Assembly: GCA_050303415.1 (NCBI GenBank)
Contig: JBNLBS010000005.1
Location: 145,480-209,479, forward strand
Length of the DNA stretch: 64,000 bases
Source: JBNLBS01 sp050303415
GTDB lineage: Bacteria; Pseudomonadota; Gammaproteobacteria; Methylococcales; Methylomonadaceae
Reading direction: 5' to 3'
In this document: positions 37,154-45,884 of the stretch, in pieces
Layout of the letters: each line of letters starts with the position of its first letter
How positions within the stretch are numbered: position 1 is the first letter of the stretch
Position numbers and translations under genes: made by a program
The notes under the pieces: generated by a model
What the model was told of the DNA's origin: nothing
Database searches by the model: none
Seen by the model: the letters and a program-made list of their open reading frames with translations, nothing else

Positions 37154-37999
37154 ATGTCAATTACTATTAAATCGTTGGTCGACCAGGTTTCCAATGTATA
37201 TTCATTACCGGATATATATACACAACTGGATGAGGCAATTAATGACCCGTTTAGTAATTTGGATGATATTGCCAAAATTCTTTCGGAAGATACCGGCATT
37301 TCGGCCCGTTTACTTAAACTAGCCAATAGTGCCATGTACGCCTTTCCCTCCCGGGTAGAAACCATTACCCGGGCAATTACCATTATCGGAACCAAACAAT
37401 TGCAAGATTTGGTGTTGGCCACTTGTGTTATCAAGCTATTTAAAAACATCCCAGAAGATATAATTGATATGGATTCTTTTTGGCGTCATAGCATAGCAAC
37501 AGGCATCTGTTCTCGCATCATAGCCACCTATCAACGCTCGGATAATGTTGAACGATTTTATTTAATGGGGCTGTTACATGATATTGGTCGGCTGATCATG
37601 TGCATGCAAATACCTGACATCGTCAGCAAACAGGTTCTACACTGTAAAGAAAATAAATTATTATTACACAGACTGGAAAAGCAACAATTGGGGTTCGATC
37701 ATGCAGAAGTAGGTCAATACCTGTTAAAGTCATGGTGTTTGCCTCGCTCAATTGAAAAAACAGTTGGTTATCACCATCGACCTATGCGTTTAACAGAATT
37801 TCAGAATGAAGCGGCAGTTATACATGTTTCAGACTCACTTTCTCATGGTTTACATATGGGGACTAGTGGTGAAAGCTTTGTTCCCCCCTTTGACGAAAGG
37901 GCATGGCAATTATTAAACCTTAAACCCAGCCAAATTCCCATGATCATCGAACATATGGAAAAACAATATGACGATGTAGTAGATATTTTTTTATCATGA
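37154..37999 (+). CDS. HDOD domain signalling protein
   Basis: This 281-residue protein consists mainly of one HDOD domain, the HD-related output domain with no demonstrated hydrolase activity. Motifs: SNVYSLPDIYTQLDEAI, ISARLLKLANSAMYAFPSRVETITRAITIIGTKQL (in segments), FWRHSIATGICSRI, YLMGLLHDIGRLIM, and FDHAEVGQYLLKSWCLP with YHH. A histidine-aspartate pair (LLHDIGR) is retained. HDOD proteins often act as scaffolds in phosphorelay or c-di-GMP networks. It overlaps the downstream kinase by 4 bases, a strong sign that they function together. Confidence 0.87.
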   Translation: MSITIKSLVDQVSNVYSLPDIYTQLDEAINDPFSNLDDIAKILSEDTGISARLLKLANSAMYAFPSRVETITRAITIIGTKQLQDLVLATCVIKLFKNIPEDIIDMDSFWRHSIATGICSRIIATYQRSDNVERFYLMGLLHDIGRLIMCMQIPDIVSKQVLHCKENKLLLHRLEKQQLGFDHAEVGQYLLKSWCLPRSIEKTVGYHHRPMRLTEFQNEAAVIHVSDSLSHGLHMGTSGESFVPPFDERAWQLLNLKPSQIPMIIEHMEKQYDDVVDIFLS

Positions 38000-39783
38000 C
38001 TGAACCCAACGACTTTCCTGATAATTTTACCCCGGCCAAATACAAGGCGCTACAAGACCGTGTAGAACACTTGGAAAAAATTAACCGCTGGAATATGAAT
38101 GCCCTGCAGATTCTTATTCAAATGAGCGGCGTCAATAGCAATAACGGCCTTGTTCGGGATACTAAAGCCATTTTTTCTGTTACAAAAGATCAGCTGAATC
38201 AGCTGATACATTTTGAATTTACCGCTTTTTTTACAGTAGACGAACAAGACTCCAGCTTTATATTGACAGATTTCAGCAATGAGTCTGAAAAGGATAACAT
38301 TCTAGATATAAGGGATGCCCTGATAGATAACGGAGAGTTTGCCTGGGCGCTAACACAAAACCGAACAGTAGAAACTGACCATAACGATAAAGATAAAATC
38401 ATCCTGCTCCACGTACTAACCACAAAAACACGTATCCGTGGCATGTTTATGGGCATCACAAAAAAACCGATGACACTATCAATGGCCAGCCAGAATCTGT
38501 TATCCATTATTTTACAAAATACCGCCTATTCGCTGGAAAGTGCCGAACTGTATAAGATGCTTAGCAATCGAAATGTTGAGCTGGAAAAGTTGGTAGAAGA
38601 ACGCACCCAAAGCCTACAAAAAGCCGTTGCTGAAGCCGATAAGGCTAATCAGAGCAAATCTCAATTTCTTGCCAACATGTCGCATGAAATTCGTACGCCG
38701 ATGAATGCCATTATTAATTTAAGCCAATTGGCGTTGCAAGGTGAGTTATCGACTGACCAAAGGGACTATATTGAAAAGGTTTTTCTCTCAGGACAAAACC
38801 TGCTGCAAATTATCAATGATATTCTGGACTTTTCTAAAATTGAAGCCGGAAAATTAGACATTGAAAGCACCCCGTTTGATTTACCACAATTAATTACCGA
38901 AATAGCCTCCATTCTGCAACTGACAGCGGAAACTAAAGCACTGGCATTAAATTTTAATTTATCCCCCCAGATTCCGACTCAATTAATTGGTGATGGACAC
39001 AGATTGAGACAGATTCTTATCAATCTAATTAACAATGCCATTAAATTTACTCATCAAGGCGAAGTTACCGTCAAGGTTGATGTTATTGCCTCAACTGACA
39101 AACTGACTGAAATTCAGTTTTCCGTTACTGACACAGGCATAGGTATTTCTGATGAACAAATGTCACGTTTATTTCAGCCATTTAGTCAGGCTGATGTTTC
39201 CACGACCCGAAAATATGGCGGTACCGGGCTAGGACTGGTGATCTGCAAACAACTTATTGACAACATGAACGGAGAAATAAATGTCGTCAGTAGTCTTAAT
39301 AAAGGCAGTACCTTCATTTTTAAGCTGCCATTCAAAATAAGTTCAATTACAGAGAAAAAAATTACTCCAACGCATGATAAAGAAATCATCAATACGGAAT
39401 CCCCCGTAAAGAAAGATGTAGAAATATTGCTGGTTGAAGACAATGAAATCAATCAGCTTATTGCCACACGTTATTTACAACAACAAGGCTATAAGACCCT
39501 CATTGCCGTCCACGGGATTGAAGCGTTGGAAAAATTAAATCAGCAAAACGTTGACTTAATATTGATGGATTTGCAAATGCCTGAAATGGATGGTTATGAA
39601 GCGACAAAAAAAATCCGTCAACAGCCTAAATGGGCCGATATACCGATTATTGCCATGACCGCTGATGCAATGAACGATGTCAACGAAAAATGTCTGGCTG
39701 CCGGTATGAATGATTATATTTCCAAGCCTATCAATGTTAAACAATTGAATGAAACCCTGCGTCGCTGGCTTAGTAGACGGTAA
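37996..39783 (+). CDS. cytosolic hybrid histidine kinase
   Basis: This 595-residue kinase has no membrane segment. Residues 1-200 form a GAF-like input region; a coiled coil follows (NVELEKLVEERTQSLQ). The HisKA domain has the phosphorylated histidine in FLANMSHEIRTPMNAI. The HATPase has LRQILINLINNAIKFT (N box), FSVTDTGIGIS (G1) and YGGTGLGLVICKQL (G2). The C-terminal receiver has its acceptor Asp in LILMDLQMPEMDGYEA and lysine in DYISKPINV. All key residues are present, so it should be active. It is translationally coupled to the HDOD gene. The phosphorelay target is not in this operon. Confidence 0.9.
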   Translation: MTEPNDFPDNFTPAKYKALQDRVEHLEKINRWNMNALQILIQMSGVNSNNGLVRDTKAIFSVTKDQLNQLIHFEFTAFFTVDEQDSSFILTDFSNESEKDNILDIRDALIDNGEFAWALTQNRTVETDHNDKDKIILLHVLTTKTRIRGMFMGITKKPMTLSMASQNLLSIILQNTAYSLESAELYKMLSNRNVELEKLVEERTQSLQKAVAEADKANQSKSQFLANMSHEIRTPMNAIINLSQLALQGELSTDQRDYIEKVFLSGQNLLQIINDILDFSKIEAGKLDIESTPFDLPQLITEIASILQLTAETKALALNFNLSPQIPTQLIGDGHRLRQILINLINNAIKFTHQGEVTVKVDVIASTDKLTEIQFSVTDTGIGISDEQMSRLFQPFSQADVSTTRKYGGTGLGLVICKQLIDNMNGEINVVSSLNKGSTFIFKLPFKISSITEKKITPTHDKEIINTESPVKKDVEILLVEDNEINQLIATRYLQQQGYKTLIAVHGIEALEKLNQQNVDLILMDLQMPEMDGYEATKKIRQQPKWADIPIIAMTADAMNDVNEKCLAAGMNDYISKPINVKQLNETLRRWLSRR

Positions 39784-39784
39784 A

Positions 39785-40459
39785 CTACAAAAGTCCGTGT
39801 TCAGCAAATGAATAAGGCATACCATCCCCGACAATAAAATGATCCAACACCCGAATATCCAGCAAATTTAGTGCAGCTTTCAACTTGTCAGTAATCAATC
39901 TGTCCGATTGACTGGGTTCGGCAACACCCGATGGATGATTGTGTGCAAAGATTACCGCCGCCGCATTATGATGCAACGCTTGTTTGACCACCTCACGGGG
40001 GTAAACACTCGCTCCATCAATGGTACCTCTGAACAGCTCTTCCCATTGAATAACCCGATGCTGATTATCCAGAAACAAACAGGCAAAAACCTCATGCCGA
40101 TAACCACGCAATTGTGCAGACAGGTAGGCTCTGGTGACTTCAGGACTGGTCAATACATCGCCACGTTGTAAAACTTCATTAAAATGACGCCTCGCCATCT
40201 CAAGTACTGCTTGTAACTGAGCATATTTGGCCGCTCCCAAGCCAAGGCTCTGACAAAAGCGCTTTTGATCGGCATTTAATAAGGCTTGTAATGAGCGATA
40301 TTCCGTCAGTAATTCCCGTGCCAGATCAACCGCAGTTTTGCCCTGAGTACCGGTGCGCAAAAAAATAGCCAATAACTCTGCATCCGTTAATGCCGTTGCG
40401 CCCCGTTGTAATAACTTTTCTCGCGGACGGTCCTGCGCCGGCCAATCGGTAATAGCCAT
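39785..40459 (-). CDS. radC: RadC/YeeS-type JAB1/MPN domain protein
   Basis: The 224-residue protein has an N-terminal helix-hairpin-helix-like UPF0758 domain (PREKLLQRGATALTDAELLAIFLRTG) and a C-terminal JAMM metalloprotease-like domain. The zinc ligands lie in VIFAHNHPSGVAEPSQSD, preceded by EELFRGTIDGASVYPREVV. Despite its name, a repair role is unproven for the family. It is convergent with the hybrid kinase (1-base gap) and divergent from coaBC; radC next to coaBC-dut is a common gammaproteobacterial arrangement. Confidence 0.92.
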   Translation of the reverse strand: MAITDWPAQDRPREKLLQRGATALTDAELLAIFLRTGTQGKTAVDLARELLTEYRSLQALLNADQKRFCQSLGLGAAKYAQLQAVLEMARRHFNEVLQRGDVLTSPEVTRAYLSAQLRGYRHEVFACLFLDNQHRVIQWEELFRGTIDGASVYPREVVKQALHHNAAAVIFAHNHPSGVAEPSQSDRLITDKLKAALNLLDIRVLDHFIVGDGMPYSFAEHGLL

Positions 40460-40553
40460 TTTATCCCCTTATTATGAGCGTTAGTTTTTAATAAGAATAG
40501 AAGAATTTAACAATAATTGCCATAATAACAGTCCACTAAATCCAACTTGAGTC

Positions 40554-41753
40554 ATGACCACTAATAAGCACGTATTACTAGCCGTATGCGGCGGCATAGC
40601 CGCCTATAAATCAGCACAACTGATTCGTTTATTGCGTCAACAAAATTTTGACGTGCGAGTCATTATGACCGCAGCGGGTAAACAGTTTATCAGCCCATTA
40701 ACGCTACAGGCCTTATCCGGCAATCCGGTGCATAGCGAATTACTGAACAGCGAGGAAGAAAATGCGATGAGCCATATCAATCTCGCCCGCTGGGCCGATA
40801 TGATGATTGTCGCACCGGCTACCGCTAACAGCATTGCTAAATTCTGTCATGGCCTGGCGGATGACCTGGTCTCCACACTTTATTTGGCCGCTGAATGTCC
40901 GATATATATTGCCCCGGCCATGAATCAGGCGATGTGGCATAAAGCCGTTACTCAAGAAAATATTACCCGTTTAAACCGTCGTGGAGTCAAAATTATCGGT
41001 CCTAATGACGGCAGCCAGGCCTGTGGTGAGACCGGCTTGGGACGCATGGCTGAAGCCGAACAAATTGTCCAGGCTGTTTTGTCCAACACTGAGCAATCTC
41101 TTGCGGGTAAAAAACTGCTTGTTTCAGCCGGACCGACACGGGAGCCTCTGGATCCGGTCCGTTATATTACCAACCGAAGTTCCGGAAAAATGGGCTATGC
41201 TTTAGCACAAGCAGCACAAGCAGCCGGGGCCGAGGTTACTCTGGTAAGTGGTCCGGTACATCTCACCGCCCCTGCGGCTATTACTACCGTTTTTGTTGAA
41301 ACCGCCGCCCAAATGCATAAGGCCGTTCTCAGTCGGGCGCCACATTATGATATATATATAGGTGCCGCAGCCGTTGCCGACTACAGCCCGGCCCGGGTGC
41401 AACAGGAAAAAATAAAAAAACAGGCTGAACACAGCACGATTAAGTTGAATAAGACCCAAGATATTCTGGCGAATGTCGCCCAATTGGACCCAAGACCATT
41501 TACTGTTGGTTTTGCTGCTGAAACACATGATCTTGAAAACTATGCCAAAGGCAAACTAAAGCAAAAAAATCTGGATATGATCGCCGCTAACTGGGTGGGC
41601 CGGGAACAAGGCGGCTTTGATAGCGATGAAAATGCTTTATTGGTCTTTTGGCCCGGAGGTCAACAAAAAATAGATATGACCGATAAATATACCCTGGCTA
41701 CACAATTAATTACCTTAATCGCAAAAACAATCGATGAAAAAAATACAGCTTAA
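40554..41753 (+). CDS. coaBC: bifunctional phosphopantothenoylcysteine decarboxylase / synthetase
   Basis: The 399-residue enzyme makes 4'-phosphopantetheine for coenzyme A. The N-terminal FMN-dependent CoaC half has VCGGIAAYKSAQLIRLL, the active-site histidine in AMSHINLARWADMMIVAPATANSIAK, APAMNQAMW, and the catalytic cysteine in SQACGETGLGRM. The CoaB half (from about 185) has VSAGPTREPLDPVRYITNRSSGKMG and the substrate lysine region AAVADYSP. It overlaps dut by 20 bases. Confidence 0.95.
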   Translation: MTTNKHVLLAVCGGIAAYKSAQLIRLLRQQNFDVRVIMTAAGKQFISPLTLQALSGNPVHSELLNSEEENAMSHINLARWADMMIVAPATANSIAKFCHGLADDLVSTLYLAAECPIYIAPAMNQAMWHKAVTQENITRLNRRGVKIIGPNDGSQACGETGLGRMAEAEQIVQAVLSNTEQSLAGKKLLVSAGPTREPLDPVRYITNRSSGKMGYALAQAAQAAGAEVTLVSGPVHLTAPAAITTVFVETAAQMHKAVLSRAPHYDIYIGAAAVADYSPARVQQEKIKKQAEHSTIKLNKTQDILANVAQLDPRPFTVGFAAETHDLENYAKGKLKQKNLDMIAANWVGREQGGFDSDENALLVFWPGGQQKIDMTDKYTLATQLITLIAKTIDEKNTA

Positions 41754-42189
41754 AATTTTAGACCAACGCCTGGGTAATGAAATCCCGTTACCTGAATATG
41801 CCACCACCGGTTCGGCAGGGCTTGACCTGCGCGCCTGCCTGGATCAGGAAACGGTTTTAAACCCCGGAGATACCGTTTTAATTCCTACCGGGCTGGCAAT
41901 TCATATTAACGACCAGGATATAGCCGCCGTATTATTACCCCGTTCAGGCCTCGGGCATAAGCATGGTATTGTTCTAGGAAACCTGGTCGGTTTAATCGAT
42001 TCCGACTATCAGGGCCAGGTTTTTGTTTCCTGCTGGAATCGCGGAGACAGTGCATTTACCATCAATGTCGGTGAACGGATTGCACAAATGGTATTTGTTC
42101 CCGTCATCCAAACGGAGTTTGAACTGGTCACGGATTTTAATGAAAGTTCTCGCGGTGAAGGCGGTTTTGGACACACCGGAAAACATTAA
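41734..42189 (+). CDS. dut: deoxyuridine 5'-triphosphate nucleotidohydrolase
   Basis: The 151-residue trimeric dUTPase keeps uracil out of DNA. All five family motifs are visible: TTGSAGLDLRACL, PRSGLGHKHGIVLGN, GLIDSDYQGQV, NVGERIAQMVFVPV and SSRGEGGFGHTG. Length matches the E. coli enzyme. It overlaps coaBC by 20 bases and is 32 bases from the next gene, all in one probable operon ending with argB. Confidence 0.96.
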   Translation: MKKIQLKILDQRLGNEIPLPEYATTGSAGLDLRACLDQETVLNPGDTVLIPTGLAIHINDQDIAAVLLPRSGLGHKHGIVLGNLVGLIDSDYQGQVFVSCWNRGDSAFTINVGERIAQMVFVPVIQTEFELVTDFNESSRGEGGFGHTGKH

Positions 42190-42221
42190 TTTTTTGCACA
42201 CATAAGATTGTGGAGTAAATA

Positions 42222-43220
42222 ATGAATCGCATTTTTATCGGCTTTGCCAGTCTTGCTGTCTGTCTAATCATTATTACCGGCATCGGTGTATACTTACTTG
42301 CTTTATACGATGTCCAGCAGGCTAAACAGCAAGCGGCAGAAAAAATTGCTCAAAGCACGGCCGCCAGTCTGGCCAATCAACTGACCACCATGAACACTCT
42401 GCTCGGCAATATGGCCCAGGATGAAGATGTAATTGCTGCTGTCAGTCAAAGGGATGAATTAAAATGTGCACAAATAGAAGCAAAGCTAGGTCATTATTTA
42501 CCCCAAGCTTTAAAAGTCCGCATTCTGTTACCTGAACATTCCGAGCCTGATGAAACCAGCGTGCCATTTATGGGCTACGCTGATTTAAGCATGGTACAGG
42601 AAAGTTTTAATAAAACATCCATGCCTGTCATACAAGGTGATAACGGACCAAACCGCCACCTGGCGCTAACTGCTCAAATCAAGCAAAATGATCAGGTTAT
42701 CGGCATTATTCTAGCCAGTATGAAATATGACTTTGTGTTCAAAACTATTAAATCCGTTTCAGGCACCAACAGTTTGTTTCATTTAATTCAAGACCAGATG
42801 ATACTTGCCGAATCGGGTAATCCGGCATTAAAGACTGGCAGTGACGGGCAAATGATAAAGGTCAACGGCAGCCAGTGGCATATTCAATACTGGTCATCAA
42901 AGACAGTCGAACCGGCAGAGCTGATCATTATTATTACTTTAGTATCGGTGATCGTAGCAATTTGCACGGCTGCATTTTATTTCGCTAACCGGCGTTTTCA
43001 TCAACTAATCCTTGAAGATCATAATACATTACTCAAAGCGATTCAGGACTTGCTAAAAGGTAACCTTAAAGGAAACTATCCGCTTAATCTGCAGGAAATG
43101 AAAAATATCCTGTCGTCAATGATCAGATATAAGCGAAATATGGAAAGCCCTCATGATTTCCATCTACCTGAAATTGAAGTCGATCAAGCTGATGACGAAC
43201 TGTATCCGCTATCCGATTAA
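42222..43220 (+). CDS. membrane sensor-like protein resembling the AlgC N-terminal extension
   Basis: This 332-residue protein has two membrane helices (about 4-27 and 232-254) bracketing a periplasmic domain of about 200 residues. The sequence ALKVRILLPEHSEP, FMGYADLSMVQES and NRHLALTAQIKQNDQVIGIILASM resembles the Cache-like region preceding the catalytic part in long forms of AlgC (phosphomannomutase/phosphoglucomutase) of pseudomonads (from memory). It occupies the algC position of dut-algC-argB, but no phosphohexomutase domain follows: the 78-residue cytoplasmic tail ends before argB. The stop is clean, with no fragment of algC in the 29-base gap. It may be a split-off sensor module. Ribosome site GTGGAG precedes the ATG. 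Confidence 0.65.
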   Translation: MNRIFIGFASLAVCLIIITGIGVYLLALYDVQQAKQQAAEKIAQSTAASLANQLTTMNTLLGNMAQDEDVIAAVSQRDELKCAQIEAKLGHYLPQALKVRILLPEHSEPDETSVPFMGYADLSMVQESFNKTSMPVIQGDNGPNRHLALTAQIKQNDQVIGIILASMKYDFVFKTIKSVSGTNSLFHLIQDQMILAESGNPALKTGSDGQMIKVNGSQWHIQYWSSKTVEPAELIIIITLVSVIVAICTAAFYFANRRFHQLILEDHNTLLKAIQDLLKGNLKGNYPLNLQEMKNILSSMIRYKRNMESPHDFHLPEIEVDQADDELYPLSD

Positions 43221-43249
43221 CCCGTTTTTTTAAAAACTTAAATTAAATA

Positions 43250-44140
43250 ATGATTAAAAAAAGAACAGCACACGAAATAGCACATGTCCTTATCGAGGCT
43301 TTGCCTTATATACAGCGCTTTAAACATAAAACCATCGTCGTTAAATTCGGCGGCAACGCCATGATTGATGATGAACTCAAGCATAGCTTTGCCCGAGATA
43401 TCGTATTAATGAAACTGGTGGGGCTGAACCCCATTGTGGTACATGGCGGCGGTCCGCAAATCGGTAATTTACTGAATAAACTGGGTAAAACCAGTGAGTT
43501 TATAGACGGCATGCGGGTAACCGACAGTGAAACCATGGATGCAGTGGAAATGGTTTTAGGTGGCCTGGTTAATAAAGAAATCGTCAACCTGATCAATATG
43601 CACGGGGGCAAAGCTGTTGGGCTAACCGGCAAAGACGGGGGTTTTATCAAAGCAAAAAAAATAGACATAACCCGTGCCGAACCGGAAGCGCAAGCATCGG
43701 AAATCATAGACCTCGGTCATGTCGGCGTTGTTAAAAGCATAGATTCTGAGATCCTGGATACCCTGGCGCACAGTAATTTTATACCGGTTATCGCGCCAAT
43801 TGGTGTGGGCGAAGACGGTCATTCCTACAATATCAATGCTGATCTGGTCGCCGGCAGAGTGGCAGAAGAATTAAATGCCGAAAAACTTATTTTATTAACC
43901 AATATCCCCGGCATTCTGGATAAAGACAAAAATTTACTGACCGGTTTATCTATTCAGGACATTGATAATCTAGTTAAAGACGGCACCATCGCCGGCGGTA
44001 TGATTCCAAAAACTCGCTGTGCCACTGATGCTTTGAAAGGCGGTGTAGCCAGTGTGCATATTATTGATGGCCGCGTTAACCATGCTGTGTTATTAGAGTT
44101 ATTTACTGACGAAGGGGTCGGGACATTACTTATTAATTAA
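43250..44140 (+). CDS. argB: acetylglutamate kinase
   Basis: The 296-residue kinase carries out the second step of arginine synthesis. Motifs: KTIVVKFGGNAMIDD with the phosphate-binding lysine, PIVVHGGGPQIGNLL, FIDGMRVTDSETMDAVEMVL, GKAVGLTGKDGGFIKA, INADLVAGRVAEEL, and LTNIPGILDKDKNLL followed by GGMIPKTRCATDALKGGV. The N-terminal extension before the core fits the arginine-sensitive hexameric class, which suggests feedback control. It ends the coaBC-dut operon and is followed by a strong hairpin. Confidence 0.95.
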   Translation: MIKKRTAHEIAHVLIEALPYIQRFKHKTIVVKFGGNAMIDDELKHSFARDIVLMKLVGLNPIVVHGGGPQIGNLLNKLGKTSEFIDGMRVTDSETMDAVEMVLGGLVNKEIVNLINMHGGKAVGLTGKDGGFIKAKKIDITRAEPEAQASEIIDLGHVGVVKSIDSEILDTLAHSNFIPVIAPIGVGEDGHSYNINADLVAGRVAEELNAEKLILLTNIPGILDKDKNLLTGLSIQDIDNLVKDGTIAGGMIPKTRCATDALKGGVASVHIIDGRVNHAVLLELFTDEGVGTLLIN

Positions 44141-44147
44141 AATAAAA

Positions 44148-44169
44148 AAGGCGGACTTTAGTCCGCCTT
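44148..44169. terminator. bidirectional terminator between argB and the DUF4124 gene
   Basis: AAGGCGGAC (44148-44156) and GTCCGCCTT (44161-44169) form a 9-bp stem with a TTTA loop. On the minus strand the stem is followed by a T-rich tract (from the A-run at 44144-44149), a better terminator for the convergent gene at 44245. On the plus strand it sits 7 bases after the argB stop but lacks a long T-run. Confidence 0.75.
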
Positions 44170-44244
44170 GCTAAACCTAAAACATGAAGGGGCATCGAAG
44201 CCACGGAAAACGCACATTACGCAAAGCTCCAACAAGCTACTTGA

Positions 44245-45255
44245 CTACTCCGCTTGTTGCAGCTGCGCACTAATATACGTTTTAAACCCCGTCCTTATCG
44301 CCGTTACTTTTTCGCTGGCACAAAGCTCTTGACCGGAAATCGACTGATGACATTGAATATCCAGAAAAATCTCCGGTATTTTGCCATTTAAACTCATTTT
44401 GGATGCAGACAAGCTCAAATCCTTATCCGTTTGCACCTTACGGGTCATAATCAAACTGTCTGTATCAACATCTATTTTTGTGGTTGCATGACTTAGCACA
44501 TATGTACGCACGGCACTCCAGGCCTTATCACATTGCTCAACACTGCCGCATGCAAATATGCCCAGACTGTCCGACTCCGGTCCATTTTCTACAGGCGCAG
44601 CCGCAGCCGCACTCTTGGTTCCGCCTTTCTCGGTTAAAAACTTGAAACGTTCAATATCACTAGCAAACTCCCGTTCCAGCTCCATCATTTTATTAAGATA
44701 TTTTTCAATCTCAGCATTGGCGAGACCGATCTGTTTTTTACTGGCTTCAATTTCATCCAACAGTTTTTGTGAGGCTTTCCGACCGTTTCGTTCAAACCTG
44801 GCGGCCGTTTGCTGCTGTGAGGTTAACTGTTCCTGCAAACGCTGTAAATTTCCGTCCAGAACTCTTCGTTGTGCGGCTAATGCCTCTTTTTTACTTGCCA
44901 AAGCCAATTCAATATCTTTTACGTTACGAAAAGTTGTCAGTAATACCTTGTCATGCGCTTTCTGTTTGGCAATTATCTTTTCCTGCTCTTTTCTTAATAT
45001 TGCCAGGCGTTGTTCCTTTTCCCTTTGTTCCCTGGTCTTGGCGCCTTCTTTCACCGCCACCACACGCCCATCTTCATCTAACACTTTGCTGCCATATTTA
45101 ACCTTATCAGGCGGCATCTGGCCGGTAAAATGAACTTTCCCGTTTTCATCCTCCCAACGATACATTCTCTTAGCAAATGCAGTCTGACTGCCCAATGCCA
45201 GTGACAGAAATAAAACAAACAGTTTAAATTCAGATGATTTTTTTTGCATAAGCAT
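44245..45255 (-). CDS. DUF4124 domain envelope protein with coiled coil
   Basis: This 336-residue exported protein has a signal peptide (about residues 1-28, ending AFA), then a DUF4124 domain (RMYRWEDENGKVHFTGQMPPDKVKYGS region). A long charged coiled coil follows (about 75-205, rich in Gln, Lys, Glu and Arg), then an Ala-rich hinge and a small C-terminal domain with cysteines (FACGSVEQCDKAW, IQCHQS, ELCASEK) that may form disulfides. DUF4124 is a small periplasmic domain of unknown role, common in gammaproteobacteria. Gene-level function is unknown. Confidence 0.8.
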   Translation of the reverse strand: MLMQKKSSEFKLFVLFLSLALGSQTAFAKRMYRWEDENGKVHFTGQMPPDKVKYGSKVLDEDGRVVAVKEGAKTREQREKEQRLAILRKEQEKIIAKQKAHDKVLLTTFRNVKDIELALASKKEALAAQRRVLDGNLQRLQEQLTSQQQTAARFERNGRKASQKLLDEIEASKKQIGLANAEIEKYLNKMMELEREFASDIERFKFLTEKGGTKSAAAAAPVENGPESDSLGIFACGSVEQCDKAWSAVRTYVLSHATTKIDVDTDSLIMTRKVQTDKDLSLSASKMSLNGKIPEIFLDIQCHQSISGQELCASEKVTAIRTGFKTYISAQLQQAE

Positions 45256-45308
45256 TCACATTCTTTCTGTTAAATATAGTAAGCAACGATTACTTTTCAA
45301 GTTCTGTC

Positions 45309-45884
45309 TTACCCCAATAGACTGGCCAACTGGTTCAACGGAGGTAAAATCATCATTTTTGCCAGTTGCAGCATCAATAATGCCGCCAGTGGAGATAAAT
45401 CGATCCCGCCCAGATCCGGTATAAAACGTCTGCAGGTATCCAACAACGGATCGGTTAGACTGTCCAGTAATGAAGATGCCGCATTATAACTGCCCGGATT
45501 AATCCAGCTTAAAATAGCTCTGGCAAATACCGCAAAAATAAAAATATTAATCAATAAAGAGATTAACTGGGTCAGCGATAAAATAAGCAATGTCGGCAAT
45601 GACAATGCGACTCCCTTTAATAATAAAATGACAAAATCAGAAGTCATCTGCAAAATAAATAACAACACAATCGAGGCGCTATCTATTCTGCCCACCGGGG
45701 GCACATAACGACGTAAAAATTTAATCGGTGGATGGGTTATTTTCACCAGAAACTGAGAAATCGGATTGTAAAATTCAGCTCCGCACCATTGCAGTAAAAA
45801 TCTTATAAATACCGCCAGAATATAAAGTGAAACCAGGGTATCAATTAAAAAGATAATTGGGTCAGTCATATAATTGGTGCCCAT
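45309..45884 (-). CDS. YggT family membrane protein
   Basis: This 191-residue integral membrane protein is built of two YGGT repeats. Each half has a hydrophobic pair of helices and the signature pattern FLLQWCGAEFYNPISQFLVKITHPP / ARAILSWINPGSYNAASSLLDSLTDPLL, followed by an R-R-(F/Y)-(V/I)-P motif (KFLRRYVPPVG, DTCRRFIPDLGG). YggT proteins are linked to osmotic stress and cell envelope functions but are not biochemically defined. Its start overlaps the proC stop by one base, the usual proC-yggT arrangement. Confidence 0.92.
   Translation of the reverse strand: MGTNYMTDPIIFLIDTLVSLYILAVFIRFLLQWCGAEFYNPISQFLVKITHPPIKFLRRYVPPVGRIDSASIVLLFILQMTSDFVILLLKGVALSLPTLLILSLTQLISLLINIFIFAVFARAILSWINPGSYNAASSLLDSLTDPLLDTCRRFIPDLGGIDLSPLAALLMLQLAKMMILPPLNQLASLLG

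Noticed and set aside
42222..43220. A truncated algC pseudogene
   Set aside because: The frame ends cleanly with a stop, and the 29 bases before argB show no trace of the mutase domain, so a compact separate gene is the simpler reading.
44558..45133. A 191-codon frame opposite the DUF4124 gene
   Set aside because: The serine/leucine/cysteine-rich translation arises from the antisense of a Lys/Glu/Gln coiled coil.
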